Shown here: positions 1 through 11,735 of the stretch, one piece after another
Position numbering within the stretch: position 1 is the first letter of the stretch
Layout: every line of letters begins with the position of its first letter
Source: Anticarsia gemmatalis
Taxonomy: Eukaryota; Arthropoda; Insecta; Lepidoptera; Erebidae
Assembly (NCBI RefSeq): GCF_050436995.1
Contig: NC_134766.1
Coordinates: 62,001 to 126,000 of the forward strand
Direction of reading: 5' to 3'
DNA: 64,000 nucleotides
The notes under the pieces: generated by a model
What the model was told of the DNA's origin: nothing
Database searches by the model: none
Seen by the model: the letters and a program-made list of their open reading frames with translations, nothing else
Program-made: the position numbers and the translations under genes

Positions 1-350
1 TCTATAACACCGTTAACTGTATAAGGGGACTTTAGGAGATAAAGGAGTTTAAACGGAGTTATGCGTTGCGCTTATAGCGCTCAAGAGCGTAAATAAGCTT
101 TTTGTAATGCCTTAGGTTCTATAACAGATTTTTTTAGGGCTAGTGTATTACTCATCTATATAAGAGTTGCATAGGTCTTTAATAGCGCCTTGAGCGTTAT
201 ATCAGATATTTATATGGCTTCTGTACGGCAAATAGATGTATAAGGTATCATTCGAAACATTTTTACAGCCATGGGGATTACAGAATTATGTTAAGCACCT
301 AAAGCGCTATAACCGAGTAATATACCTTTATACTAAAGCTTAAAATTATT
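1..350. repeat. Possible dispersed repeat with repeated AGCGCT/TATAGCG motifs
   Basis: AT-rich sequence studded with short GC cores such as 'cttatagcgct' and 'taatagcgcc'. Related wording appears in inverted orientation around 1600-1720, where the reverse complement carries 'ataacgccttaggctcc' against 'gtaatgccttaggttct' here. This suggests both belong to one repeat family that also surrounds the palindrome at 1340-1516. No coding potential is seen. The family cannot be named, and the similarity was judged by eye. Confidence 0.25.
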
Positions 351-410
351 ATCATAATATATTTACATAGGTGCAGTGGTGGTTCAGTCTGTCAACTGTT
401 TTTAAAGAAT

Positions 411-412
411 AA

Positions 413-459
<47 letters not shown>

Positions 460-672
460 ATAAAATAAAATAAAATAAAATAAAATAAAATAAAATAAAA
501 TAAAATAAAATAAAATAAAATAAAATAAAATAAAATAAAATAAAATAAAATAAAATAAAATAAAATAAAATAAAATAAAATAAAATAAAATAAAATAAAA
601 TAAAATAAAATAAAATAAAATAAAATAAAATAAAATAAAATAAAATAAAATAAAATAAATAAAATAAAATAA
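411..672. repeat. Poly-A plus (TAAAA)n microsatellite
   Basis: About 40 A residues (415-454) are followed by roughly 43 near-perfect copies of the pentamer TAAAA (456-672), with one TAAAT variant near 656-660. A homopolymer adjoining an A-rich pentamer array is typical of expansion from a retroposon poly-A tail, but no retroposon body is recognisable beside it. The apparent minus-strand protein rich in Phe, Ile and Leu is translation of the repeat. Confidence 0.95.
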
Positions 673-1339
673 GATTTTCAAACTATTTAAATATTCAACG
701 ACTGACCCCTAAAAGTACGAGTAAAATGCTGGTGTGCGACCAAAACAATTATATTGAAGCACTCCTATGCCACAACTGCAGAACCTTGAGGTCTACAACA
801 GCAAACACTAGAGCCTTTGTACAGCTTAAGCCGCTAGAGCAGATGTAACCAACTCTGAGAGGTGCTTGATCGAGACGCCATTACAGCATTTGGTAAACAT
901 ATTTTTTGAGGTTATTACGATCTTTTGAAGATCATATAAATCTATAGCCTGGTAACGTTAACATAATTAAAATCATTTTTTATTACCTATAACCCTAATT
1001 AAACTATCTGTAACCCTCAAAGTCTTATTTATGTTCAAAATACAATTTCCAAATCCACATATCTATATAATTTTTGCATTTAAAACTGAATATTTTGAGG
1101 GCGCATGAAAATATTGACGATAATATACATATATATTGACAGCAAACTGGAACTCGCACTTTCATATCACGTACACAAAGAAATAAAAGCGATAGACTAC
1201 TTGTTATTTTAATAATCCAATCCGTAAAAATAAAATGTCTCCTCATTTGTCACTGATGATTCATTTTAATACAATATATTTAGTTTACACCATAATAAAC
1301 CGACCATATTACTAATTTAGAGCGTTAGCATTTATAACC

Positions 1340-1516
1340 GTTACACAGTAGCGCTAAAATAAGGTAAAGGTGGTATAATCGCGCTGCAAGAGCTTTTTCG
1401 AACGCTCGTGGCGCTAACCACCTCTGTACAAGAGCTGGTAAGCGCCACGAAGCTGCGAAAAAGCTGTTGTAGCGCGATTATACCACCTTCATCTTATTTT
1501 AGCGCTCCTGTATTAC
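1340..1516. repeat. Long near-perfect palindrome (hairpin / foldback element)
   Basis: The arms 1350-1415 and 1441-1506 are reverse complements with only a handful of mismatches, each starting with AGCGCTAAAATAAG at its outer end. Pairing continues inward to a short centre around 'gtaca' and outward for about 10 more bases with three mismatches. The whole unit is therefore one potential hairpin of about 160-175 nt with almost no loop. It could be a foldback or MITE-type element, or a source of double-stranded RNA. No target-site duplication is obvious and no coding sequence is present. Confidence 0.85.
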
Positions 1517-3020
1517 TACTATACTACGTATTATAATAATTACTATTTACGACCACTGTAGATCCAATGTCGAGCTATAAGCTGGACAGTATGGGCCTAT
1601 TTGACGCTACAAGAGATCTGTAGCCGCTTATAGAACCACTATACTTCTTACTAAGGAGCCTAAGGCGTTATAAAAATCCTTTAACCGGCCATTGTGCAGC
1701 TTGTTATAGCGCTTGTGTGCTAGTTGGGTAACTCTCCAGTGACTTTCCACTGAGACATACGACACGAACAACTCGAGAACACACTGTTCAAATATCAATG
1801 AAAACATCCTTTATAAGTCATGATCATGTATGCGTACGCTACACGAACTTAAAAGTTTTCGCAGTACATACAGATCTACGGTATCTGCTACGAGCGCTAC
1901 GAATGCTACGACGTAGCAACTACGTAGCTGGAACATTTCCTAGCCTCGGATTATAATAGGACTGATGTTTACCGGTGATTGGATATAATAAAATAATTTA
2001 TGTTTATTTTTTGTCTTTGTAGAAATCATTCACCAATACATGTAATTTATGTAGATTAAAATTTTAGCAAGATACTAGTAAGTGGAAAAAAGCCAAACTC
2101 TTAGTAATTTTAACCGCAAAAGCTCCTTAAGAGACCCCATAGCGCCGCGAGGGTGTGCTCCAGTCCCCAAGTGTCGCAATAAAATAAGAGGAACAATGGA
2201 CAAACAAGTGTGGAGGTGTTACCTAGAGGCGGCACTAGAGGCGCGACGCACTCAACAAAAGAACATCGCCTCACTTTCACAAAGGACATTTATGAATGAG
2301 TTTTTAAACGTTAACCACATTATTATTACGGTATTGTTTAAATGAGTTAGAATATTATAAATGTAATTTGCTTAACACATTATGTACTTTCTTTTCTTTA
2401 TTTTTGAGTATACAGTTTAAGCACTCTTAAACTACCGAAGGGTCTTTTCTTTTCGTTGTTCACTCGCTATTTAGGTAAATCGTACTGTTGGTATGAGTGT
2501 TGAAAATTATACATGTATAAGATTTTTGTGGTGTTCTCTAATCTTTGCCTCCCTCACAGTACCAAACTGCGGTGTTTATATCTCAGCAGACTCCTATTCA
2601 TATTTGAATTCTTGTGCACTGAGTGAGAACTTATATGTATAAAAAAACATCCTAAGATAACAACCTGCACCGGATAAAAAATACGTATGGTGATCAAATT
2701 TTATTTAAAAAAAAAAAAAAAAGTCGTATCACTCTGTATATTGGAAACGCTCAATAAGGGTTAACGTTGAATAATCGCATGTTAAGTGAACACACAGACA
2801 CGACCTACACACGGCTTCATTTTTTAATATAATAGAGAGTGAATCATTCAGTTCACATCTAATAGCACTCTGTGAGTAATTAGTTGATGAACTTGATCAT
2901 TTAAATTATCTACTTACTAATATTTAGACGATCAATTGTAATAATTAGCAGAACATAATCATGAGTTATGTTTATTATAACCAATAACTATTTTTCTGAA
3001 ATCATCCTTGTTAAACAAAA
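1517..3020. other. AT-rich stretch without recognisable gene
   Basis: No convincing coding region. There is a 'gctacga'-rich degenerate patch near 1880-1930 and a poly-A run at about 2707-2722. An 87-codon frame at 2082-2345 starts with GTG and resembles no family I know. Some of 1560-1740 may belong to the repeat described at the window start. Confidence 0.5.
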
Positions 3021-3029
3021 TAAATAATA

Positions 3030-3762
3030 ATAAGCCCGCAGGGCACCTTGAGGCGAGGTGACGGGGAGTAGCGACCCCGCGGCACCTGAGTGCTCCAGGG
3101 GGAAGTCACCCTTCCTCATCTCTGGCTTGCCTTAGTTGGCTGGTCGGAGTGAAAACTGACGAGGAAGCGGTCCCCCACCTCTGGCTTGCCTTCATTGGCC
3201 GTCCAGAGTGGAGTCGCGAGAGCAGAGCTCCCACTCTGTTCGGAGGACGGATGCTGAGCGTAAGTGGCTAGTGGGCCAGTGATGCCGGACCCTCAGGGAG
3301 CAAGTGATCTGAGTTTAACGTCCAGCGAGGCCTCTCCGTCCTTCAGCCGCTCACGTCCCTGTTGCCCCCTAGTTGCTATTTATGCGACTTGTTTAGGGTG
3401 GCCCAGTTTGTGAGTTGCCAAGTCTCCGCCTGCCATTTTTACATGTTTTCAACATTGTTTTCGGCAAGCGCCATAGTCCCCATAGATCCCCTGGTTTCCA
3501 GTTCATAAGCACCCCATCCCAATAGCCCAAGTAGTTTTTCCCGTTAGTTTTGCCATAGTTCCACATAGTCCGGTGATTGTCCTTGGGTGCATTTTATAGT
3601 GTAAACAGGGATAATCACCGGAGTGTAACACCACACATTATTGAAAGATTAAAACCGTCTAAAAAGGGCCTCTACGTGTTGGCTTCGGCCCCACGCACGC
3701 CTTCCAAATGTCCGGGACTCTGTAGTCCCGAGATATGAAAGAGACGATAATAATAATAATAA
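3030..3762 (+). mobile_element. 5'-truncated non-LTR retrotransposon, 3' end only
   Basis: A sharply GC-rich block in AT-rich surroundings, with no long open frame, ending in a (GATAATAATAATAAT)-type trinucleotide tail at 3746-3762. Such tails mark the 3' ends of insect non-LTR elements. The block contains an internal duplication: 'tctggcttgcctt' occurs at about 3120 and again at about 3180 with similar following sequence. 'aataataataa' also precedes the block at about 3022-3032, so the element lies between two similar AT-rich triplet runs, possibly its target duplication. Probably R1/Jockey-like 3' UTR; the clade cannot be fixed without reverse-transcriptase sequence. Confidence 0.65.
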
Positions 3763-4059
3763 CTTGCAGTAATATCGCACATTATTAAGATCACAAGTCA
3801 ATATATCCCCATACATGTAATCCCATGACACAGCATCGTGCGACACGTCGTGACGCAGGTATAAGCTGACGTGGGATAACGCACTAAACCGTCGATGGTA
3901 CGTAACATGATCAATATGACCAATATTAACTGCACGCACAATACACTGTGCAACACTCAGCTACTTAACTATTACGTAGATTTTGTTAAGTTAACTTTAT
4001 GTTTTCAAACAACTATCGTATTATGAAATTATCACGTATTGTAGACAACCGTTTGTTAC

Positions 4060-4145
4060 GTTCCAACAGGAATCGAATCCACGCCCCGCGGCGAGCTAGC
4101 TGCGTAGTCATTAAGGCATTAGGCCGCGGGCGTCGTCCGCCCGAG
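4060..4145 (-). repeat. tRNA-like SINE head fragment
   Basis: Read on the minus strand this contains GGATTCGATTCC, close to the Pol III B-box consensus GGTTCGANTCC, preceded by a GC-rich stretch with a weak A-box-like segment. It does not fold into a convincing tRNA cloverleaf, so a SINE head or tRNA pseudogene is more likely than a working tRNA gene. Confidence 0.4.
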
Positions 4146-7140
4146 TCGTTAATACAACTTTATGTATTTAGTATAATCAGATAACAGAACAATGGACCGA
4201 CTCAGCTGTTGGCGCTGAACGTGGCAATTGTTCACTGCCATTGTTTTGTGCGCCAATATTCCCTGTTTACTCCAATTACAGAACAAATACTCGGTACAAT
4301 GGAAATAAATAGGTTAATGAACCAACAATACTTTTAAACAGTAAATAGACGATCGATATTGGGGTATCCGTCAGAGCAGTTATGATATTGGAGCTGATTA
4401 AAGTAATTCGTAGTCATCATTAGATTTTCATCAATATCAAGCATGTTTAAACATATTTTATATCAAGTTAGATCATTGTAACGAACGCAGCATTAAGAAG
4501 TTGTCTAAAGCTATTATGTATTGCGATCAGTATCGGCACGCTATCCTGACTACGTTTAAATTGCGCGCTGTATTAAACGATATTTTATAACAACACCTAA
4601 ACTTAGGGAGAGAATACTAAACGTTCCCCCGACACGAAGTTATCTAAACACAGTACATTACTCGTTTAGTAGAGAGTTTAGTTGAGAGTGGGCCCTCCCG
4701 CCGCGCCCCGACGCGTCCCGTCGCGTTGCGTCGCCTCGTTCAACTTACTAGCACCTGCTATACGTTATAATGTAGGAATATTAAACGTTTGTAAATGAAG
4801 TGCGCTCCTCTCACACTCTCACACGCCGTCAACGAGTGCTCTGAGTGGAGCTGAGAGTACCGCCACCTGTGTGTAGCGGATACTTTCAGGCTGTACGTTG
4901 CAGTATTTATAGGTTATCTTAAACGTTGATATGATTTTCATTTAATTATTTAGAAAAGCTGAATGTTGAAAGTTTTGAATATTAAATGTACCTACATAAT
5001 ACTATCATTTAAATACATAGTTACGCACGCAGGTGTTGCAGATAACAATAACACCCAATTAGGATTTCATTTTAAAAACCCAGCAAATGTAATACACCTT
5101 CAAAATAAAGCACAATAAACTGAAAATAATTCGCGCTATTTTCATTCTAAATTATAATACAATGTTGAAATATTTACATACAGATTAAATTCAGCTGTAA
5201 GGCAAGCGCAGCTGCCTCACCGTCTCACCTGGCTCCTGCATACATCACAAACATCACTAACATCACTAACTAGCTGAAGTAAACAAACGTGTTTAATATT
5301 ATAATAATATCTACGTTGTATATGAAATGTGCTGCATTCTCTCTGCTCTCTCATATTGCATGCATTATATATTACGTGTTACATGACATTCTCATTTATT
5401 ATGCACTGTCGTAGCATCTACTCAAATGTGACGAACATTTTTCACTACAAATAAAATATGAATTATTAAGACTTGATACTTTATTATTATTATTTATTGA
5501 GTATTTTTTTCTTTAGTTGCAACATGGTTATATAATTACTGCATTAATGTTTGAATTCGATTATAACAGTTTTGTACACACATTATATTATGCTGGCTGG
5601 CCTACCCTGAGTACGGACCCCGACCGATTTAAATCCATTGCACTAACAACATATTAAATATTTTATATTCACTCCATACCTATGAGCTTAGTTGAAGAAT
5701 AACTGAGCTGTATACTATCATAATACTGCTTTGCATGCATATATAGAATCACATCACCTTTCTCCCATTAGGGTTACCCATCGACAGTAAGTTGTTGTTA
5801 GGTACCTCTTGCTACGCAGGTCTCGACCCCGGCAACGGTCCCTACAAACTTCTTTGGTTTTTTTTTGTTGTCCCCACGAGGGTAAAAACGCCCCGTGAGG
5901 GAGTTTATTGCGATTGAACGCGAATAAACACTTCTGCTATTTGATACAGAATAACTTCTTTGGTTTGTAACTAATACCACTGTCTAAAAGTAAACACAAT
6001 ATATCTCAGTGGCATGAACACAGAGCAGGCAGGACGGCAGGTACTGGGCTAGTGGCCTGCTCTAGTTTTTACCCATAAATAAGGGTAACGCAATGAGGGC
6101 GAGGTAATTAATCTGCCCACTAGATTTATTCGTAAAGGGTGGCTCCGAGCCCCCCCCCCCTCGCGCCTCCGACCTTGAACCTAGTTCATAACGGTGACAA
6201 CTGAGTTATACTACACACTGTAATTAGGGGGTATAGATATATGACGATTGTCAATATGAATATATTAATGAGAATATGATAGCAACTTTGGTTAATTTAA
6301 CTTTCTATACATGAATAAGGTTTACTATTTCAACCATTTACTTTTGTTACTCAAAAAAGACGACAAGACGAGACATCAAAAATACAGAACTTAATGCGAG
6401 TAACTAATTAATACATTGATATGCATCAAAGGGCCTTCGGCTCAGTATACGCTGTGCTGTTGTAGGCACAGCACTGATTTGATACAGTAACATTAAGAAT
6501 TAGTTTAAGTAATTCTAAAGATATCTAAACAATATTATATTCTAATTCAGCTTCACGCAATTTTCCCTGTTTTTTCCCGGCGACGGACACTAAATTATTT
6601 GGGCTTATCCGCAACTTTCGGATAGATTTGGTTATGAATATTTTATACAAAGGTTTTATTAATATTTATAGCGGATTAAGGTTTCGGATATCCATATTAT
6701 ACTACCATTTACGAAGCTATGTAATATGTTTGGTAATTAAGTCAAGCGATGTGTTTACGGCTTGGTCAAGGATGGGTGTGCTTATGGGTTCGTTTTGTTA
6801 ATGAAGGGTCGTGAGCATTTTCATCACAATTAGAGGGAATGTTGGTGTTTATAGATAGTTACTTAAGACCCGGACATTTGCTGAGTGTAGGTATATATGT
6901 TACTGTAAAAGCCCGAACTGTGGTAAATCCTAAGATTTTCCGGTAAAACCTAAGATTTACCAACTCTCAACGGTAAAAGTCCGAACAATACTTTTATTTC
7001 GAACTTTTACCTCTATTCACTATTATTAAGTAATGTGTTATATGGCTATATAGAGGTATGCACTAATATTGCGGTCTAAATACCCAATGATTAATGGAAA
7101 AAGTCATTGTAACGCATAAAACACCTCTGTAAATCACACC
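4146..7140. other. Non-coding AT-rich stretch with short GC patches
   Basis: No gene recognised. GC-rich patch at 4690-4740 and a run of C at about 6151-6160. A tRNA-like B-box on the minus strand lies near 5810-5835. At 6905-7011 a short dyad and tandem structure is visible: two 20 bp 'ggtaaa..cctaagattt' units, flanked by 'gtaaaagcccgaac' and an inverted 'ttcgaacttttacc'. None of this resolves to a known element. Confidence 0.4.
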
Positions 7141-7215
7141 AAAAGTGTTCTGAGAGGTAATCGAACCCGCACTACAGAGGCTGTCAGAAATGGTCCATCT
7201 ATAACACAACAATTT
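7141..7215 (-). repeat. Possible SINE fragment (B-box-like)
   Basis: The minus strand carries GTAGTGCGGGTTCGATTACC, whose core matches a Pol III B-box. The flanking sequence is too divergent to assign to one of the families defined elsewhere in the window. Confidence 0.3.
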
Positions 7216-8586
7216 GTAATATTCGAGAGGTAGTCATCTATCATGACTACTGAAAAACACATAATTACGAACAATATCTTGTACTCCAAGGAAAATAAAC
7301 GTTCACACTAAACATTAACAAATCGCGGTCGTTCCTCCGACCGTGTTGTAACATCACGACTCGTAAACTGACGTAATTGTCACCGGCACAACACATTACG
7401 TTTCATGACGTTTACCCAAACAACGTACAGTCATCAACACTGATATGTACACACTGTGTTTACAACCACAGGTGTATGACTGTAAATATCGAAATAATTC
7501 GCATAAATGTGTAAACAAGGAAAAAAAATATTATTTAAATAATTTGAAAGAAACATTTCTCAGTTATTGGACAGTTACCCTTCAAAGCAGTTTGTTTAAA
7601 TTGTGTGATTGTAAACACAACCTGCGCGGTCCAGGGCGAGGGATGGCGGGGGATGGCGGGAAGGGCGGGGTAGGAAGGAGAAGATTTAATTAAAATAAAA
7701 CGTTTAAATGACAGGTTTAATGTGAACGTAGATTGTAATGTTACTGCGCTTACGTCACACTCATAACCCTCCACGATATTGGACCCCAGGTAATTTCCTC
7801 TTCCATTTATAACACTTCAGATTTATCTATATCTTTAAAATCAATACCTTTAGAGAAGCAATCCATTTATTTAGATCAAGATATATCAAAATCATTGACA
7901 ATTTATGTTAATTAATGACAATTTCGGATATAATTGTGTAGGAACAATAAGACGTCTCCTGTTAGTAAATAGTTCGTGTGATATCTCAATCGAATAAAAT
8001 AATTATTTTTTGAAGTTCATCAAAGCCGCGCGGCGCACATTCACATAGACACACATGGCATTTATTTGATGCATATTCATCAATATTGTACAATGTACAG
8101 AGTGTCCGTGTGACAGATGTGCACCATCGATCACGTGGTCACCGAGCGTCCCATCCAGTGCTGGACATCAGCCATGGACTGGTGTGCTAGGATTTCATTA
8201 GGCTGACGTAGGCTACGCATCTAAATGCAACTGTTCAGTTATACGTTTAATGTTCTCTCAGTGCAACTCTAGTTTCAGAACTAAATTATAATCGTAATGA
8301 TTCTAATTTTATTTAGTAACACTAATATACAAACTTAACTCGATCTTTTGTGCGACTGTAAACCTGAAAAATACTATTAACGTTAATACAAATAACAATC
8401 ACAACGTATCAAAATTCCCACGTTTCCAAATTAAATGTCATCTAAGCAACAGCTGCAGTTACACAGAAACTAACACCACAAGTCCTTATTATCTTAACAA
8501 GCATTTGAATGTACTGTTTCGTTGATTTAATCATTAATTACACAAACTTATACGTCGGCCTAATGTAGTCCGTACCTAGAGCCAGC
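7216..8586. other. Non-coding stretch with a G-run cluster
   Basis: No gene recognised. 7626-7675 holds at least five runs of three or more G separated by short loops ('gggcgagggatggcggggg' onward), a G-quadruplex-type pattern on the plus strand. The rest is AT-rich and featureless to me. Confidence 0.45.
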
Positions 8587-9164
<578 letters not shown>

Positions 9165-9250
9165 GTGGTGGACAGATTGTAGGGGCCGCGCTGTGTGCCG
9201 TGACACATTCATCATTCACTCACTAATACCGGCTGTCCGTCACGCTGTCA

Positions 9251-9310
9251 CACCGCACTGTACCGCACTATACCACACTGTACCACACTGTACCACACTG
9301 TACCACGCCG
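9251..9310. repeat. Six-copy 10 bp tandem repeat (TACCACACTG)
   Basis: Six consecutive decamers of consensus TACCACACTG, diverging at both ends (CACCGCACTG at the left, TACCACGCCG at the right). It lies about 90 bp beyond the TGCG array and is probably an independent small expansion. Confidence 0.85.
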
Positions 9311-10799
9311 TGTCGAACTGCAGCCATCACATTGTCTAGATTTTAACGAACCTTCGATGCAGCATTTTTTTGAAACATCGTTAGGCGCGTGAACGATGCT
9401 TTCATATGAATTTTAGTTTTATGAATGAATGTTCATATAATTGCACGCGCTAGTATTTCTTCTGTGTTATTTTTATTAGCTTCGCCATAACATTGAGTAC
9501 ACGATTAGAAGCATTAATTAAATTCTGGAGCTGAGAAGTCCTAGATAGCCGCTTAGTATTTGAGTCACATTTAAATTCTCAGTTGTCGTCAACTAAGATA
9601 ACAATCGTTAATTTATGTCAAAGGTTACCTACTTCGACATCAGGTAAACTATTCAAAAGAAACACCCGCTGGGCACGTCTACATAAATAGTGTAAATAAA
9701 CGTAGCATCGTTTATATACCGTCGGGTCCGTCGTTATATTTATCAGTACTATAGAAAACAGAGTGTATTTCAAATATAATAAGTTTGTAGAATAGTGCTC
9801 GCATCGCATCGGTGGCACGTTAAACTTAACGACCGTGAATGCACCCTACACACACACACAGACATCCGTACACACATACATACATATGCTACATGACATA
9901 AGTACATAATAATATATATTGTGCAAGGTTTTGTTTAAACGAGTACACATCGCTACATCACACAGTTAGTGAACTATGATACTTTGTTCCGTAGACCGCT
10001 GTAGAACACGACTTTACAGGCGCTAATATAATGCAGAAGATATATTTCTTGCTATTTGTCTGGAGTGCACATGACACATAATTCGTATTATCTTTTTATT
10101 CAATGTGAATATAGCGAAATATTTCAAATCAAGAATGCTTTGAGCAATGCAATGTTGACTATTTGGTCCTACAGGAAATGTATGAAAACCCAGTTTAAGA
10201 ATAGACGGGTAAGTCTCACGACGAGATTGCAGTTGCCCTGAAGGACTTGTCGTTAAAGTTGTAAATAACTTCTTCTATTTATTAACTATAAGCGACAAAG
10301 AAAAACAAATTATATAAATAATTGAGCTCGTTTTTGCACTAGCACCTACAACAATTACTTGCGACAAACTATTAATTTAGTAAACTTTCTTTAAATGCAT
10401 TATACTTATTGTCAAATCAAAATTAAATGATCACTGATATTACATGTCCGTGAGAGAGTCGTCCTCAGCACTAAGTCCTGGATTCATTTTATGTGACTGT
10501 TTGAATGTCCATAAAATATGATAGTATTTGGAGACAACATTAAACTCGTGAGGACATTTCAACTTGATATCTTCGCGCTATTACTGATGTGGGGTCGGCA
10601 GGACTGAAGATAACGTGTTGATCGTGTTATGCATTAAGTATTTATTATTGCTATTAAGATAGGATAAGATCCATTATTTTAATTCTTATGGTAAGCAAGT
10701 AGATTTTCTAACTAAATGTTGGATCACTTAGAAAATTACTCGACATAAATAGACACACAGGATACAAAATTGATGCTTAAAATTTTTATTAAGTTAGCA
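9311..10799. other. Non-coding AT-rich stretch
   Basis: I see no gene or named repeat. A short CA-rich run lies at about 9850-9863. The few open frames of about 60 codons have no recognisable composition or motif. Confidence 0.4.
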
Positions 10800-10868
10800 C
10801 TAGTATTCCTCCTTCGCCTTCGGACACCCTTGCCAAGTAGTGGAACAGTCATGGGTTGAAAAAAAAAA
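10800..10868 (+). mobile_element. Lepidopteran non-LTR 3' tail, copy 1 (fragment)
   Basis: Matches the terminal part of a tail found six times in this window ('ggagacccttgcccagcagtgggacagtaatgggtt'-type). Here it reads 'acacccttgccaagtagtgg' then 'aacagtcatgggttg', followed by poly-A. Only about the last 65 bp remain, and the poly-A supports plus orientation. An RTE-type LINE 3' end is the most likely identity. Confidence 0.6.
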
Positions 10869-11518
10869 CTAGACACAAAACAAATTTTCAAACATTTTTG
10901 TAGTGTCTATTTATTCGCGAGGCGCATGAATGAGCAACATTTTGGTGAGTATAGTAACAGTTGAGCAAATGAACAAAATCTACGATCGTTTTCCATTTAC
11001 CTTATCATTATCATTATCAGTGGAGCGAGCGGCGCGCGGCGAGCGGTAACGGACACGGGACGGACCCGTAACGACCACACTCACATTACGTGTGCTCAAT
11101 GGACAGGAAGACACTGCGGGGACCCGGGTTTGATTCTAATGATGGTCAATATTTACACAAAAAATGGTGATGTTTTGATACGTTTTTAAGGGCTCCTGGG
11201 CTAAGAATAAAAATGATGTTCAAGAGATTTTACAAAAATACAATGTTTTTTTTTGTATACAAAAAACCGAAAGATATTATTATGTCTACGTATTTTTGCT
11301 AGGTAACGTCTTATTAAATATAACAAGAAAATCTATTAAATTAGTAGGCGTAATTGAGACCAGTTGCTACTTGTCTAAAGGGCTCTACTTTATTGAAAAA
11401 AATATCGCCTTTAAACATGGAAGTATTCTCGTCAGAAGAGAACAATCACGTTCGTAATTTTAGTCGATATTCATTCAGGAAAGTCGTTTGATGAGAATAT
11501 GTTTCAATCACAAGTGTA

Positions 11519-11735
11519 ATGTAATTGTTCCGTGTTCATGTGATTGTCGCACCTCGTTGGAGTCGCGTTACAACGTTACAGCGTTACAGCGGCGTTTCAG
11601 TCGCGGGCCTGTTTAATAAACATGTAATTGTTCCGTATTCATGTGATTGTCGCACCTCGTTGGAGTCGCGTTACAGCGTTACATCGTTACAGTGTTACAG
11701 CGGCGTTCAGGCGCGGGTGTGTTTAATAAACACCA
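11519..11735. repeat. Two-copy tandem duplication (~105 bp unit)
   Basis: Unit 1 (11521-11623) and unit 2 (11624-11732) both begin 'gtaattgttccgt', share 'gattgtcgcacctcgttgg', and end 'gtttaataaacat/c'. They are about 90% alike by eye. Unit 2 is slightly longer through extra copies of an 'acatcgttacag' sub-repeat. The divergence suggests a moderately old local duplication. Function unknown. Confidence 0.9.

Noticed and set aside
352..681. 109-codon minus-strand frame rich in Phe/Tyr/Ile/Leu
   Set aside because: It is the (TAAAA)n and poly-A array read backwards.
2082..2345. 87-codon plus-strand frame
   Set aside because: Starts with GTG, which is not expected in an animal nuclear gene, and resembles no known protein.
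3649..3939. 96-codon minus-strand frame
   Set aside because: Runs antisense across the 3' end of the non-LTR element into flanking DNA; no family resemblance.
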